From the NCBI GenBank assembly GCA_030059675.1, contig JANVYQ010000004.1, forward strand, positions 1 to 64,000: a DNA stretch of 64,000 nucleotides, given 5' to 3'. Under the pieces are notes generated by a model. That model saw nothing but the letters and a program-made list of their open reading frames with translations, was not told the DNA's origin and did not search any database. Shown here one piece after another: positions 50,457-58,673 of this stretch. Origin of the DNA: Candidatus Pelearchaeum maunauluense (GTDB lineage: Archaea; Thermoproteota; Nitrososphaeria_A; Caldarchaeales; Caldarchaeaceae). A program made the position numbers and the translations under genes. The first letter of the stretch is position 1; every line of letters begins with the position of its first letter.

Positions 50457-51191
50457 ATGGCTTGGCCTTCGGTAGCCGTCGTCATACCAACATACAACGA
50501 GGCTGGAAATATAGAGAATATAATCCGCTCCATTCTTGAGGTTTTTGACTCCAACAAGATAAATGGATACGTAGTCATAGTTGATGATGGAAGCCCTGAT
50601 GGGACAGCAGAGATAGCTAAGAGGCTTGCAGAACACGATGTTAGGATTCACGTTATAAATCGTGGGCGGAAGATGGGTCTCGGTTCTGCCTACCGTGAAG
50701 GCTTTACCTTTGTCATCAAAAACCTTAATGTTGATGCAATAGGGGTTATGGATGCGGACGGCTCTCACGAACCCAGTCTAATACCATCGTTGCTAAGCGA
50801 GATAAAGACGGGGAAAGATGTTGCTATAGCATCTAGATACATCAAAGGCGGGAGATGGTCAGTTGGTCTTTATAGAAAAATAGTAAGTAGGGGTGCTAAT
50901 ATCATAGCACGTATAGCTACAGGAATTAACGCGCGGGATCTCACTTCAGGTTATCGTGTCTATCGTGTATCCACTCTATCTATGACGCGTATGGATGATG
51001 TGGAGCAGGGTTATGTTTTCCAAGTTCAGATGCTCTATAAACTTAAGCAAGTGGGTGCGTCGTTTGCCGAAGTTCCGCTGATTTTCAGGGAGAGGAGGGC
51101 AGGTCGGTCCAAGCTGAGTTTAGGCGAGTATTGGAGGTTTCTCAAATGGTGTTTGAAAATTTTAGCCAGACGGCTGGTGGGGAAGGACTAA
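50457..51191 (+). CDS. Dolichol-phosphate mannosyltransferase-like GT2 glycosyltransferase
   Basis: This 244-residue GT2 enzyme makes polyprenyl-phosphate sugars for surface glycans. VAVVIPTYNEAGNIENIIRS opens the GT-A fold; the nucleotide-sugar DxD is VMDADGSHEP; the acceptor loop is FRERRAGRSKLSLGEY. No C-terminal membrane helices, so it is the soluble DPM1 type. The ATG at 50457 is 98 nt from the divergent PRTase gene. Followed by thiL after 26 nt. Confidence 0.9.
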   Translation: MAWPSVAVVIPTYNEAGNIENIIRSILEVFDSNKINGYVVIVDDGSPDGTAEIAKRLAEHDVRIHVINRGRKMGLGSAYREGFTFVIKNLNVDAIGVMDADGSHEPSLIPSLLSEIKTGKDVAIASRYIKGGRWSVGLYRKIVSRGANIIARIATGINARDLTSGYRVYRVSTLSMTRMDDVEQGYVFQVQMLYKLKQVGASFAEVPLIFRERRAGRSKLSLGEYWRFLKWCLKILARRLVGKD

Positions 51192-51217
51192 ATCATAAGA
51201 CACTGCACTAAATATGG

Positions 51218-52207
51218 ATGTCCATAGGTGGAGGTTCATCCACGCTCAGCGATGTGGGCGAGGATTGGGTGTTAGCATACATCCAGCGTAGGCTAGGCGC
51301 TCCACATTCTCCTTTGCTGGGCAGGGGTGATGATGCCACAGCATTTAGGTATAGCGGCGTACTGGTGCTCTCAACGGACATGCTTGTGGAGGATACTGAC
51401 GTTCCCCCAGGGATGTCATGGGAGCAGGTGGGGCGTAAAGCTGTTGTGGCTGTTGTGAGCGACCTGGCCGCCAAGGGCGCAGAACCACTCTACATCCTCA
51501 CAAGCCTAGGCCTCAAGCCCAGTATGTTGATTCAGGAGTTTGAAGAACTTTGGCGCGGTCTGGAGACTGGTTGCAGGGAGTATGGGATAAGCATAGTGGG
51601 TGGAGACACGAATCAATGCGACAGCGTAGTAATATCCGTGGCTGGTGTGGGGAGAGCCGATAATGGTCTCATACCGCGCTCAGGGGCTAGGCCAGGAGAT
51701 ATACTCGCCACTACTGGCATGTTTGGAGAGACGGCGGCAGGACTTCATGCTCTCCTCAACAACATACGTGAGAATTATGGGCTTATTGAAAGCGTGCTGA
51801 ACCCGCGGGCGCGTCTCAAAGAGGGCCGCGAGCTGGCAAGGTCTGGTGTTGTCTCGTCGTGCATAGACTCCAGCGACGGTCTGGCAAGGTCTCTCATACA
51901 ACTCGCCAACGCCAGCAGGGTTGGTTTTGAGATAGATAACATCCCAGTAAGTGAGGCTGTTGAGAGGTACGCCGCCGATAACAGGCTAGACCCCCTAAGC
52001 CTAGCGCTATACGGGGGAGAGGAGTATGAGCTGGTCTTCACAGTTAAGCAAGACGGTATTGATATGCTCAGCAGACGTTTAGCCGCTATGGGGTCTCGCC
52101 TAATAATACTGGGCCGTGTAATAGAGGATGCTGGTGTAATCAGGGCATACTATAGGGGAAAGTGGCATGATGTAATAGAAGGAGGTTGGGAACACTTCAA
52201 ACGTTAA
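51218..52207 (+). CDS. thiL: Thiamine-monophosphate kinase
   Basis: This 329-residue PurM-like enzyme phosphorylates thiamine phosphate to thiamine pyrophosphate. LSDVGEDWVLAYIQRRL, GRGDDATAF and STDMLVEDTDVP are the N-terminal ThiL landmarks; VSDLAAKGAEPLYILTSLGL, GGDTNQCDSVVISVAGVG and CIDSSDGLARSLIQLA follow, with LYGGEEYELVFTV near the end. The 3' end overlaps the convergent Nudix gene by 11 nt. Confidence 0.94.
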   Translation: MSIGGGSSTLSDVGEDWVLAYIQRRLGAPHSPLLGRGDDATAFRYSGVLVLSTDMLVEDTDVPPGMSWEQVGRKAVVAVVSDLAAKGAEPLYILTSLGLKPSMLIQEFEELWRGLETGCREYGISIVGGDTNQCDSVVISVAGVGRADNGLIPRSGARPGDILATTGMFGETAAGLHALLNNIRENYGLIESVLNPRARLKEGRELARSGVVSSCIDSSDGLARSLIQLANASRVGFEIDNIPVSEAVERYAADNRLDPLSLALYGGEEYELVFTVKQDGIDMLSRRLAAMGSRLIILGRVIEDAGVIRAYYRGKWHDVIEGGWEHFKR

Positions 52208-52775
52208 ACACTTCTCGATGCTTATGCTTTAGGTAGAGGAGAGCCGCTATGGTCTTTGCATCAATTATCTCTCCCTTCTCAATCATAGCCAACGCCTCCT
52301 CTACTCTAGCCTTTAGCAGGGTTATATGCTCATCAACGTCGGGGCTGGCTGTTGAGCGCTCAAGCTCATAAGCGATGAAAAGATGGATTCTCTCGGTGCT
52401 ATATCCAGGAGCTAGAAAGAATTCTGTAATCTTCTCAATCTTGCCAGCCTTATAGCCTGTTTCCTCCTCAAGCTCCCTCATCGCGCAGTTTTCTGGTGAT
52501 TCTCCTTCCTCTAGGGTGCCTGCGGGAATCTCAACTAGGTATCTCCCCGCTGGGTATCTGAACTGCCTGACTAGGAGAAGCTCGCCAGCGCCGGTCATAG
52601 CTATTATAGCGACAGCCCCAGGATGAACCACAACCTCCCTAACATACTCACGAGAGCCGTGGCGAACTCTATCGCGGACAACGCTAAACACCCTACCGCG
52701 GAATACAACCTCAGAAGATATCGTCTCCTCAGGCTTATCCATACAGCCCAATCCATATAACCAGCTCTTATCCAT
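52197..52775 (-). CDS. Nudix hydrolase, ADP-ribose pyrophosphatase type
   Basis: This 192-residue hydrolase has the Nudix box at GTLEEGESPENCAMRELEEE with TGY completing it, and the upstream ADPRase features FRGRVFSVVRDRVRHGS, VVHPGAVAIIAMT, VRQFRYPAGRYLVEIPAG and FLAPGYSTERIHLFIA. It probably hydrolyses ADP-ribose or a similar nucleoside diphosphate derivative. ATG 52775 and ATG 52742 are both possible starts. Divergent, 10 nt from the next gene. Confidence 0.93.
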   Translation of the reverse strand: MDKSWLYGLGCMDKPEETISSEVVFRGRVFSVVRDRVRHGSREYVREVVVHPGAVAIIAMTGAGELLLVRQFRYPAGRYLVEIPAGTLEEGESPENCAMRELEEETGYKAGKIEKITEFFLAPGYSTERIHLFIAYELERSTASPDVDEHITLLKARVEEALAMIEKGEIIDAKTIAALLYLKHKHREVFNV

Positions 52776-52785
52776 ATCTAGACAG

Positions 52786-53208
52786 GTGGAATACGGGTTG
52801 TCGTCACACGTGGATGAATGGCTGTCTCATACCCTCAGGCATATTAACGATAGCCTGCCTAGGCGGGTTGAGCGGCTCTCGCGCCTCCTAGAGATGGACG
52901 AGCCATACGTAGAAACTGTCGGAGGATGGAAACACTTCTTCAACAAGAAAGAACTCCAACAAATCAAGAAAATACTACCGGAAACAGTGGCCGAACGGCT
53001 CTACCTACCATTCGTTTTCGTAAAAAACCACGAATCAGAAGAACCCTTCTACATAATAAGAGAACACGGCTCAGAGGCCGAAGCCTTCAGAATGATCATG
53101 GGACTAGCCGAACTACCCAAAACAAGTGGAAAACCATATACATACAAAATACTGGTCGCAGAATTCTTGAATAGATTCCCCTCACTAGGCGTAATGGGCT
53201 ACATATGA
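52786..53208 (+). CDS. UPF0216 (DUF61) family protein
   Basis: This 140-residue protein has the UPF0216 pattern: an N-terminal helix (HTLRHINDSLPRRVERLSRLL), EPYVETVGGWKHFFNKKELQQ and the central LPETVAERLYLPFVFVKN. The family is archaea-specific with no known function. GTG 52786 is the earliest start; it leaves only 10 nt to the divergent Nudix gene. The last 240 nt are strongly A-rich in the coding strand. tRNA-Ile lies 3 nt past the stop, convergent. Confidence 0.85.
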   Translation: MEYGLSSHVDEWLSHTLRHINDSLPRRVERLSRLLEMDEPYVETVGGWKHFFNKKELQQIKKILPETVAERLYLPFVFVKNHESEEPFYIIREHGSEAEAFRMIMGLAELPKTSGKPYTYKILVAEFLNRFPSLGVMGYI

Positions 53209-53210
53209 GG

Positions 53211-53285
53211 TGGGCCGGGCCGGATTTGAACCGGCGACCTCCCGGTTATCAGCCGAGCGCTCTAACCAAGCTGAGCCACCGGCCC
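53211..53285 (-). tRNA. tRNA-Ile (anticodon GAT)
   Basis: Minus-strand cloverleaf: acceptor GGGCCGG/CCGGCCC, D-arm GCTC/GAGC, anticodon stem CTCGG/CCGGG around loop CTGATAA (one terminal C-G mismatch tolerated by pairing C-G, T-G), T-arm GCCGG/CCGGC with loop TTCAAAT, A as discriminator. No intron, CCA not encoded. Confidence 0.93.
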
Positions 53286-53467
53286 CGTTGCTCTATATCG
53301 CGTCCGAAAAGGGAGCGTATAAATCGTTTCCCGTCCCATTATCACCATCTTGTCCAAGGCTATCTATAGGGTTTGCTATTGCCGCTACAGAGTGGCATGA
53401 TTATATTGCTGTGAATACTTAATAGATAGTAGCCCGATTATGACGTGCGTCATGTGGAGTTTAATTT

Positions 53468-55641
53468 ATGGTTAGCAGAAATTATAGCAGGGAAGGACGA
53501 AGGCCCGCTAGGTGGGCCAAGCTCTTATTGGCAGTGGTTTTCGGTGTTACAATCTTAATAACGATAGGCCAGATAGTATCGTTCTGGTTTAACATTATAG
53601 AGTTTAGAGACCTTTTCGTAAGGCCTATATACTACTCGCTGGTAGTTGGCTTTATCCTATCGTTCATAGCCTTGTTTAGGCTGGATTTTAGAAATCGCCG
53701 TTCAGTAACTTGGTAGAGCGCGCGAGTGCTTCTGGGTTTTCTTAGAAGGGATGTGGAATCAGGTAGGGTTGAGCATGTAGATTTCGGCAAATACAAGCTT
53801 AGCCCAACGAGATTCATCATGTGGCAGCTTACCAAGCTCATCCTAGGTATCTTTCTATTCAGCAATCTCTTCTTCGGTCTCTCCATGGTGGGGATGTCCG
53901 CAGGATGGAATCCAGAGCTTGAAAAACTATGGGGAATATTCTTTCTACCCTTTACAACACCTTTGGAGATGAGCTATGCCCAGAACACGGTTAATCCCCT
54001 ACGTGGATTTCCAAGACTCGGATATTATACGCTTCAACGGCAGCCTCTACTGGAGCGCCTCAATGAAGCCAGTCTTACCCACGACAGTCCGCGCAGAAGA
54101 TAGATGGTATGCAGGGCATTTAGTCTATACCCACGTCCCCAACGGCTTCCTACTACTTGACGGCTATGCGGGTACGGTAATAGATACCTAGCTCTTCTTC
54201 AAGCAGCGGCGCATATACTATGGTGAAGGTGGCTTATTCCAAGAGACGTGGGCTGCATACCCAGTTGGCCGCGAAACCAGCGATGAGCTTGAAGGCTTCT
54301 TCTACACGGGCTCTGGGGGATAAGCATACAGCCACCCCTCAGCTGGGTTTTTGAGCCAAGTTTCCTACTATCCTATCCGGACAGGACTATCCACGCCCTA
54401 CGTTATCGCGATGTTTATGACAGAATGCAGCTCCTCTTCCCCTACTTCCTATACGAATTCGGAGGCCAGCGCATAGACATGCTCCCCGTAACAGACGGCT
54501 AGAATACTTACTGGATCATGCCACTCATGTTCGGGGTAGAAGCCAGCAACGTCCCCTGGAGCGGAGGAAACCCGATAATACGGCTAGTGGGATACGCGCT
54601 CATAGCACGTTCAACGGCGACATACAACTAATCATAACAGGAGACGACTTCTTCAGCAAGCTCTTCAAAACAGTCTATTCAGACTATGTTGCAACAGAGA
54701 TACCTGAATGGCTTGGAAGCCAGCTGCGCTATCCAGAGGAGCTGTTCAACTGGCGGGTCTATATGTTTGGGTTCCTTCCATGTAACCGACCCCAGCACAT
54801 TCATAGCGGCCAAGGAGTTTTATGAGGTTCCGCGTGGTTTATCGCCATACTACATAATAGCCCAGCCTCCCCTGCTTGATAAGCCTGAATTCGTCGGGCT
54901 ACTATCGCTAGAGCTACGCGGTGCCGCTGGTAAAAATCTTGCTGGATACATGATTGTGCGGAACGATGAGCCGAACTTTGGAGAACTAATCTTCTACGAG
55001 GTGGCTCTTGACTCGCCTACCAAATTCCTAGGCCCAAGCGCGGTCTTAGAGGCTCTAGAGAGAAATCCAGACTTTACTACGCTGAGAACATTATTGAGAA
55101 ACCCACGAATAGGAGATAACATACTTTACAGGATAGGAGACTACGTGTTTATTTCATCCCCGTGTACACAGCTGGTGCTGGCGGGGTTGTGGCAGAGCTG
55201 GGCGCGATAGCTGCCGTAGGCGCCACATTCACAGGAGAATACTACGTTGGTCTTGGGAAAGGAAACTCTCCAGAGGAAGGTTTTAGAGCCTTTCTGATAA
55301 AACTCGGAGGAGTAGAGGAGATTCAGCCAAAACCCGGGCTGGGACGCGAGGAGAGGATAAAGAGGATGGAATCACTGATAGAGGATTCTGGATTGCAGAT
55401 AGCAAGGCCAACTAAGGTGGCTGCCCTATTCACATACATGGAGGGCTCAGCTAACTTCATAACGGAAGACGACTGGGAAGACGTCAAAGCGCTTCTCAAC
55501 TCATTCCTAGAGGAATGGGGAACGGCCAACAACATAAATAGAGTAATCGTATGGGCCGAAGGTGATTCAATAAACTTTGGAATAGCCATAGTTGTTGATG
55601 GAATAGCAGAACTCCACTACATAAGCATCAACTTCGGATAG
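53468..55641 (+). pseudogene. Decayed UPF0182 integral membrane protein gene
   Basis: Pieces of one UPF0182 (COG1615) protein appear in order across three frames: GQIVSFWFNIIEFRDLFVRP; LTKLILGIFLFSNLFFGLSM and SYAQNTVNPL; IPYVDFQDSDIIRFNGSLYW and GHLVYTHVPNGFLLLDG; IYYGEGGLFQETWAAYPVGR; LRYRDVYDRMQLLFPYFLYE, IDMLPVTDG then an in-frame TAG (54498-54500) and NTYWIMPLMF; FHVTDPSTFIAAKEFYEVPR; RNPDFTTLRTLLRNPRIGDN; VYFIPVYTAGAGGVVAELGA. At least four frameshifts and several stops (TAG 53714, TAG 54189, TAG 54498) break it. The intact family protein is about 900 residues; here 2.2 kb remains, so segments of the membrane domain are also missing. The first ATG keeps a ggag ribosome site. Confidence 0.88.
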
Positions 55642-55647
55642 GCATAA

Positions 55648-55722
55648 CGGGCCCGGTGGGACTTGAACCCACGACCTTCGGCTCCGGAGGCCGACGCCCT
55701 ATCCATTCTAGGCTACGGGCCC
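55648..55722 (-). tRNA. tRNA-Arg (anticodon CCG)
   Basis: Minus-strand cloverleaf: acceptor GGGCCCG/CGGGCCC, anticodon stem TCGGC/GCCGA around loop CTCCGGA (anticodon CCG), T-arm GTGGG/CCCAC with loop TTCAAGT, G discriminator. No intron, no encoded CCA. It lies 6 nt past the end of the UPF0182 remnant. Confidence 0.94.
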
Positions 55723-55790
55723 TCCTCGAGAAGGGAGTTTCCAGCGTTTTCTAGTCTTATGGTGTGATAAAAACTTGTAATATGAGCGTT

Positions 55791-56154
55791 TCATGACCTT
55801 ATGCTATTCTTTAACTCACTTACCTTCTCAAACAGTCTGGTTATAGTTTCCTGTGGTGTGTGGGGCTTTAAGCCTACTGCTATCACTATATCTCTGGCGG
55901 GGAAGAGTATGGCCTGTCCTTTTGAGAAGCTAAACCAAAAGAAGCGTGCCTCACCGTATCTCTCCTCAAGTTTTTCCACCGTGCCGCGCATTATTATAGT
56001 AAGAAATCATGAAGTGCTCCGTAGGTGTTTCTGAAGTTATAGGTATTCGAGACTCAGCCGCCACAGTCTCGCCCTTAGGATAAGTGATTATTGCGGCAAC
56101 ATCAATATCACTGCCTACATGCAGCAGTTCGTTACATACTGTTTTCCAAGCTCC
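55791..56154 (-). pseudogene. Possible Roadblock/LC7-like protein, frameshifted and headless
   Basis: One frame reads ELLHVGSDIDVAAIITYPKG then ETVAAESRIPITSETPTEHF; a second continues LTIIMRGTVEKLEERYGEAR, FFWFSFSKGQAILFPARDIV and ends FEKVSELKNSIRS (stop at 55791). Joined near 56010 they give a 120-residue alpha/beta protein whose strand-helix order resembles Roadblock/LC7 domains, common in archaea beside small GTPases. No start codon precedes the first part (TAA at 56155-56157). The family call is tentative; no GTPase gene adjoins. Confidence 0.35.
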
Positions 56155-56445
56155 TTACCAACCACGGCCAGACCAAGTTGTTTAATCACTTTATTGGTTT
56201 TAGACTTTAACGGTGAACATAGTTTTGTTGACGTGAGGTTTACCTCGGTTAAAATCCATAGCTTCTTGAATAGTCTGTCAAAAAATTCTTCACGCGCCTC
56301 CTCTCTAACGGCTACAACAACATCCCACGTCATAGGGCCCCCATATCAGGTATGCCTCCTTTACTATGTTTGAGCCGCGTACTGCTTAGAGCGCTTCTAG
56401 TAAGCCGCTGCGCGTACCAACCGTAGCTAGTACAAACGCCTTCAT
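56115..56445 (-). pseudogene. Lrp/AsnC-type RAM domain protein with in-frame stop and frameshift
   Basis: From ATG 56445 the frame reads MKAFVLATVGTRSGLLEAL, TAA (56386-56388), AVRGSNIVKEAYLIWGPYD, then a frameshift near 56333 leads to DVVVAVREEAREEFFDRLFK and KLWILTEVNLTSTKLC. This is the stand-alone AsnC_trans_reg/RAM layout (ligand-binding domain of Lrp regulators, about 75-80 residues). A TATA-like gatttaag element (56472-56482) about 33 nt upstream remains. Both lesions would kill the product. Together with the Roadblock-like remnant it marks a small decay zone after tRNA-Arg. Confidence 0.6.
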
Positions 56446-56688
56446 GAATGTCCTAACATATGTGGGCTGGTATGATTTAAGACTTCAGCGCCGATTATCT
56501 TTTTAGTCTAGGCGAATATGTTGGACGAGAAATATGTACTAATGGATACACTTTGGTTAATTTTTCTATAAATCGCATACCCCTCAATACTGAACGGTGT
56601 AGTATATCTGGGATTTACGCGTATGATTTTAAACCTCTCGGAATCGCGAGATTTTTTAACATGCTCTACATCTCTATCAGTCTTGAAT

Positions 56689-57417
56689 ATGCCATTGACA
56701 AAATCACGCCAGCAAAATGTTGATACTTCCACAAGCCTTTTCGTGGTTGAGCTTTTAAAGCTTATGAAGTCAAGGTATGATTATCGCGAGCTTTCCAAGA
56801 TAACTGGATTACCCATATCCACCCTAACTAGGTATGTAACTAACAAGACCCTGCCACGCGGAGCTAAGACGCGCGAGCTACTAAACCGTTTGATAGAAGA
56901 CTTGGATATACCCTCCATGGTCAGGGAGAGAATACGGATGAATAACGGATTTGTTGATATAACACCGGTCATTACTGATGGCTCTTTGCTTAAACTCATA
57001 ACCTTACACGCTGTTCATGGTTTTGCTGGCTCTAAGATTACTGGAGTAATATCGTTGGATGAGGCTGGAATACCGATAGCAACATGCATAGGCCTTATGA
57101 TGGATAGAAAGATATTCTACGTGAGTGATAAGCTTGTGTGGGATGCTGATGAGGCTTTGCAGCTCACTTACTACGTAAAGGAGGCGGCCGAATATAAGTC
57201 GGTTTGGCTCCCACGCAGCGCAATAAACAAAAAAGAGAATCTTCTCGCTGTTGTTGGTGTTCTCAAGCAGCCTGCCCTGATAAGAGAACTTAACTCCAGG
57301 ATTATAGAGGCTGGAGGAACTATCTCAGGTCTCTTCAGCGTAGTAGCCCTTGAGAATGCCTTAGCAGAGCTCAGTCTGGTCTCGGCTGGTAGGAGAATAA
57401 GCTTACTTACAGTCTAG
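56689..57417 (+). CDS. HTH-phosphoribosyltransferase-like regulator, GfcR-related
   Basis: About 242 residues. The N-terminal HTH (about 20-60: YDYRELSKITGLPISTLTRY then VTNKTLPRGAKTRELL) is joined to a PRTase-like domain (about 85-240) with VITDGSLLKLITLHAVHGFA and KITGVISLDEAGIPIATCI. The PRPP loop is degenerate, so it probably binds rather than converts its ligand. Known: GfcR-type archaeal HTH-PRTase proteins regulate sugar metabolism. Here its targets are unknown; tfs converges on it with a 4-nt overlap. ATG 56623 is in frame upstream, but ATG 56689 sits 35 nt after a TATA-like tttttta, so I prefer it. Confidence 0.8.
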   Translation: MPLTKSRQQNVDTSTSLFVVELLKLMKSRYDYRELSKITGLPISTLTRYVTNKTLPRGAKTRELLNRLIEDLDIPSMVRERIRMNNGFVDITPVITDGSLLKLITLHAVHGFAGSKITGVISLDEAGIPIATCIGLMMDRKIFYVSDKLVWDADEALQLTYYVKEAAEYKSVWLPRSAINKKENLLAVVGVLKQPALIRELNSRIIEAGGTISGLFSVVALENALAELSLVSAGRRISLLTV

Positions 57418-57749
57418 GCATATTCACGCCACGTATGATTGCAGCGGACACATCTAAAGAACTGCGTCATAGGCTCGTCTGCTGAGCGAGTCTGAACTGA
57501 CCACCAGTAAGCCTCGTTATGGCCGCATTCTGGGCAAATTACGTCAGATGTGGTTGGTAAAACCTTCTCGTTAGAATTCTCACTAACCACAACTACATCG
57601 TTTCTTTCCTTCTTGCTGCTGGATTTGGAGACAATCTGTAGCTGTGCCTCAAGGGGTTTGACATATCCGCATTTCCTGCATGTTAAAACTACTTGTCCCT
57701 CCTTCTTTGATGGTGAGAGAACCTTACCACAGTTGGGACAGAACTCCAT
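57414..57749 (-). CDS. tfs: Transcription factor S, TFIIS/RPB9-like
   Basis: 111 residues with two zinc ribbons: Cys4/Cys7/Cys24/Cys27 at the N-terminus and Cys72/Cys75/Cys100/Cys103 at the C-terminus. Between the latter pairs lies the acidic hairpin RSADEPMTQF with Asp91 and Glu92, which reaches the RNA polymerase active site to stimulate cleavage of backtracked RNA. The intact D-E pair marks a cleavage-competent TFS. It belongs to the minus-strand cluster with rpoL, csl4 and dph2, 79 nt downstream of rpoL. Confidence 0.95.
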   Translation of the reverse strand: MEFCPNCGKVLSPSKKEGQVVLTCRKCGYVKPLEAQLQIVSKSSSKKERNDVVVVSENSNEKVLPTTSDVICPECGHNEAYWWSVQTRSADEPMTQFFRCVRCNHTWREYA

Positions 57750-57828
57750 TACTCAGCCACCCGACCTTGCTATTCCTATAGCTCACGGCTCAGCGTTCAA
57801 AGCCTCATTTAAACATTTGCAACAGCAA

Positions 57829-58101
57829 CTATAGTTTTTGTACTTCCTCTTGAATACTCGCCACAAAGTCGCGAAGGTTCTTAAGCGCGTCAAGCACGGC
57901 CCTACGCGCTGTTGGCTTTCCACGCGTCTTAACGGTGAGCGTTATGTCTCCCGTAAGTGGATGTTCAATTCTATAACCAGCATACTCTACGCCGTCTATT
58001 CTGTTAATATACTCTGATAATGAGTCTATTATTGAAGCATCCTCCTCTTGTATCAGCAGCTCTATAAAATCATCCCTCTCCTGCACTATCCGCATCTTCA
58101 T
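57829..58101 (-). CDS. rpoL: DNA-directed RNA polymerase subunit L
   Basis: 90-residue Rpb11-like subunit. MKMRIVQERDDFIELLIQEE leads to the assembly motif (DASIIDSLSEYINRIDGVEY) and AGYRIEHPLTGDITLTVKTR, which pair with RpoD (Rpb3-like). The ATG at 58101 overlaps the csl4 stop as ATGA, fixing the start. Confidence 0.95.
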   Translation of the reverse strand: MKMRIVQERDDFIELLIQEEDASIIDSLSEYINRIDGVEYAGYRIEHPLTGDITLTVKTRGKPTARRAVLDALKNLRDFVASIQEEVQKL

Positions 58102-58673
58102 ACTCCCCACCCCATAATCTGGAACAATTTATTGATATTTCCATAGTCATGTGTTATTCTCCTGCTTTCCTTCCTACCGCATCTAGAGCATACTAGAGAG
58201 TTGCCCTTAAGGAGCAGCGTTGCCCTACAGTAGCTGCACATAGCGAGAATTACCCCGCAGCTAGGGGCATAAATATCAAGCGTATACATTCCGTTTAATA
58301 TGTTTGACACTAAGGCTATTATTATGTCGCCTATTCCTATAGCGTTGTCTAGCGGCTCGCCCTTCTTACTTACCACTACCGCTGTGCGGCGATACTTTAA
58401 TGGGCCTGAGTTGGGCTTGGCTATTATTTGAACCACCGCTATCTTGTCTTGCAGGTCCTTAACCTCCGCGACCACGTGCTCGCCTTTTCTTACGTTCTCT
58501 ACTTTCTTGAACGGGCTTACCAGTACTTCCCGCTTCTTGAAGTCAAAGCTCGGCTTACCTACGTAGATCGAGTATATGCTTCCGTCGTTGGATGCTTTAG
58601 TCCCCTTACCTGGGAAGAATTCCTCTATTATGCAGAGCGGCTCTCCAGGAACCACCACCTCCTCACGCTTCAT
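58098..58673 (-). CDS. csl4: Exosome RNA-binding protein Csl4
   Basis: This 191-residue cap subunit of the archaeal exosome guides RNA to the Rrp41-Rrp42 core. The N-terminal domain EPLCIIEEFFPGKGTKAS, the S1 domain (about 63-145: VRKGEHVVAEVKDLQDKIAV ... GIGDIIIALVSNI) and the C-terminal zinc ribbon (CSYCRATLLLKGNSLVCSRC) are all present. It overlaps dph2 (upstream) and rpoL (downstream) by 4 nt each, an arrangement conserved in archaea. Confidence 0.95.
   Translation of the reverse strand: MKREEVVVPGEPLCIIEEFFPGKGTKASNDGSIYSIYVGKPSFDFKKREVLVSPFKKVENVRKGEHVVAEVKDLQDKIAVVQIIAKPNSGPLKYRRTAVVVSKKGEPLDNAIGIGDIIIALVSNILNGMYTLDIYAPSCGVILAMCSYCRATLLLKGNSLVCSRCGRKESRRITHDYGNINKLFQIMGWGV

Noticed and set aside
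53210-53422. Plus-strand open frame starting MGRAGFEPATSRLSAERS
   Set aside because: It is the reverse complement of tRNA-Ile read as protein, a well-known artefact.
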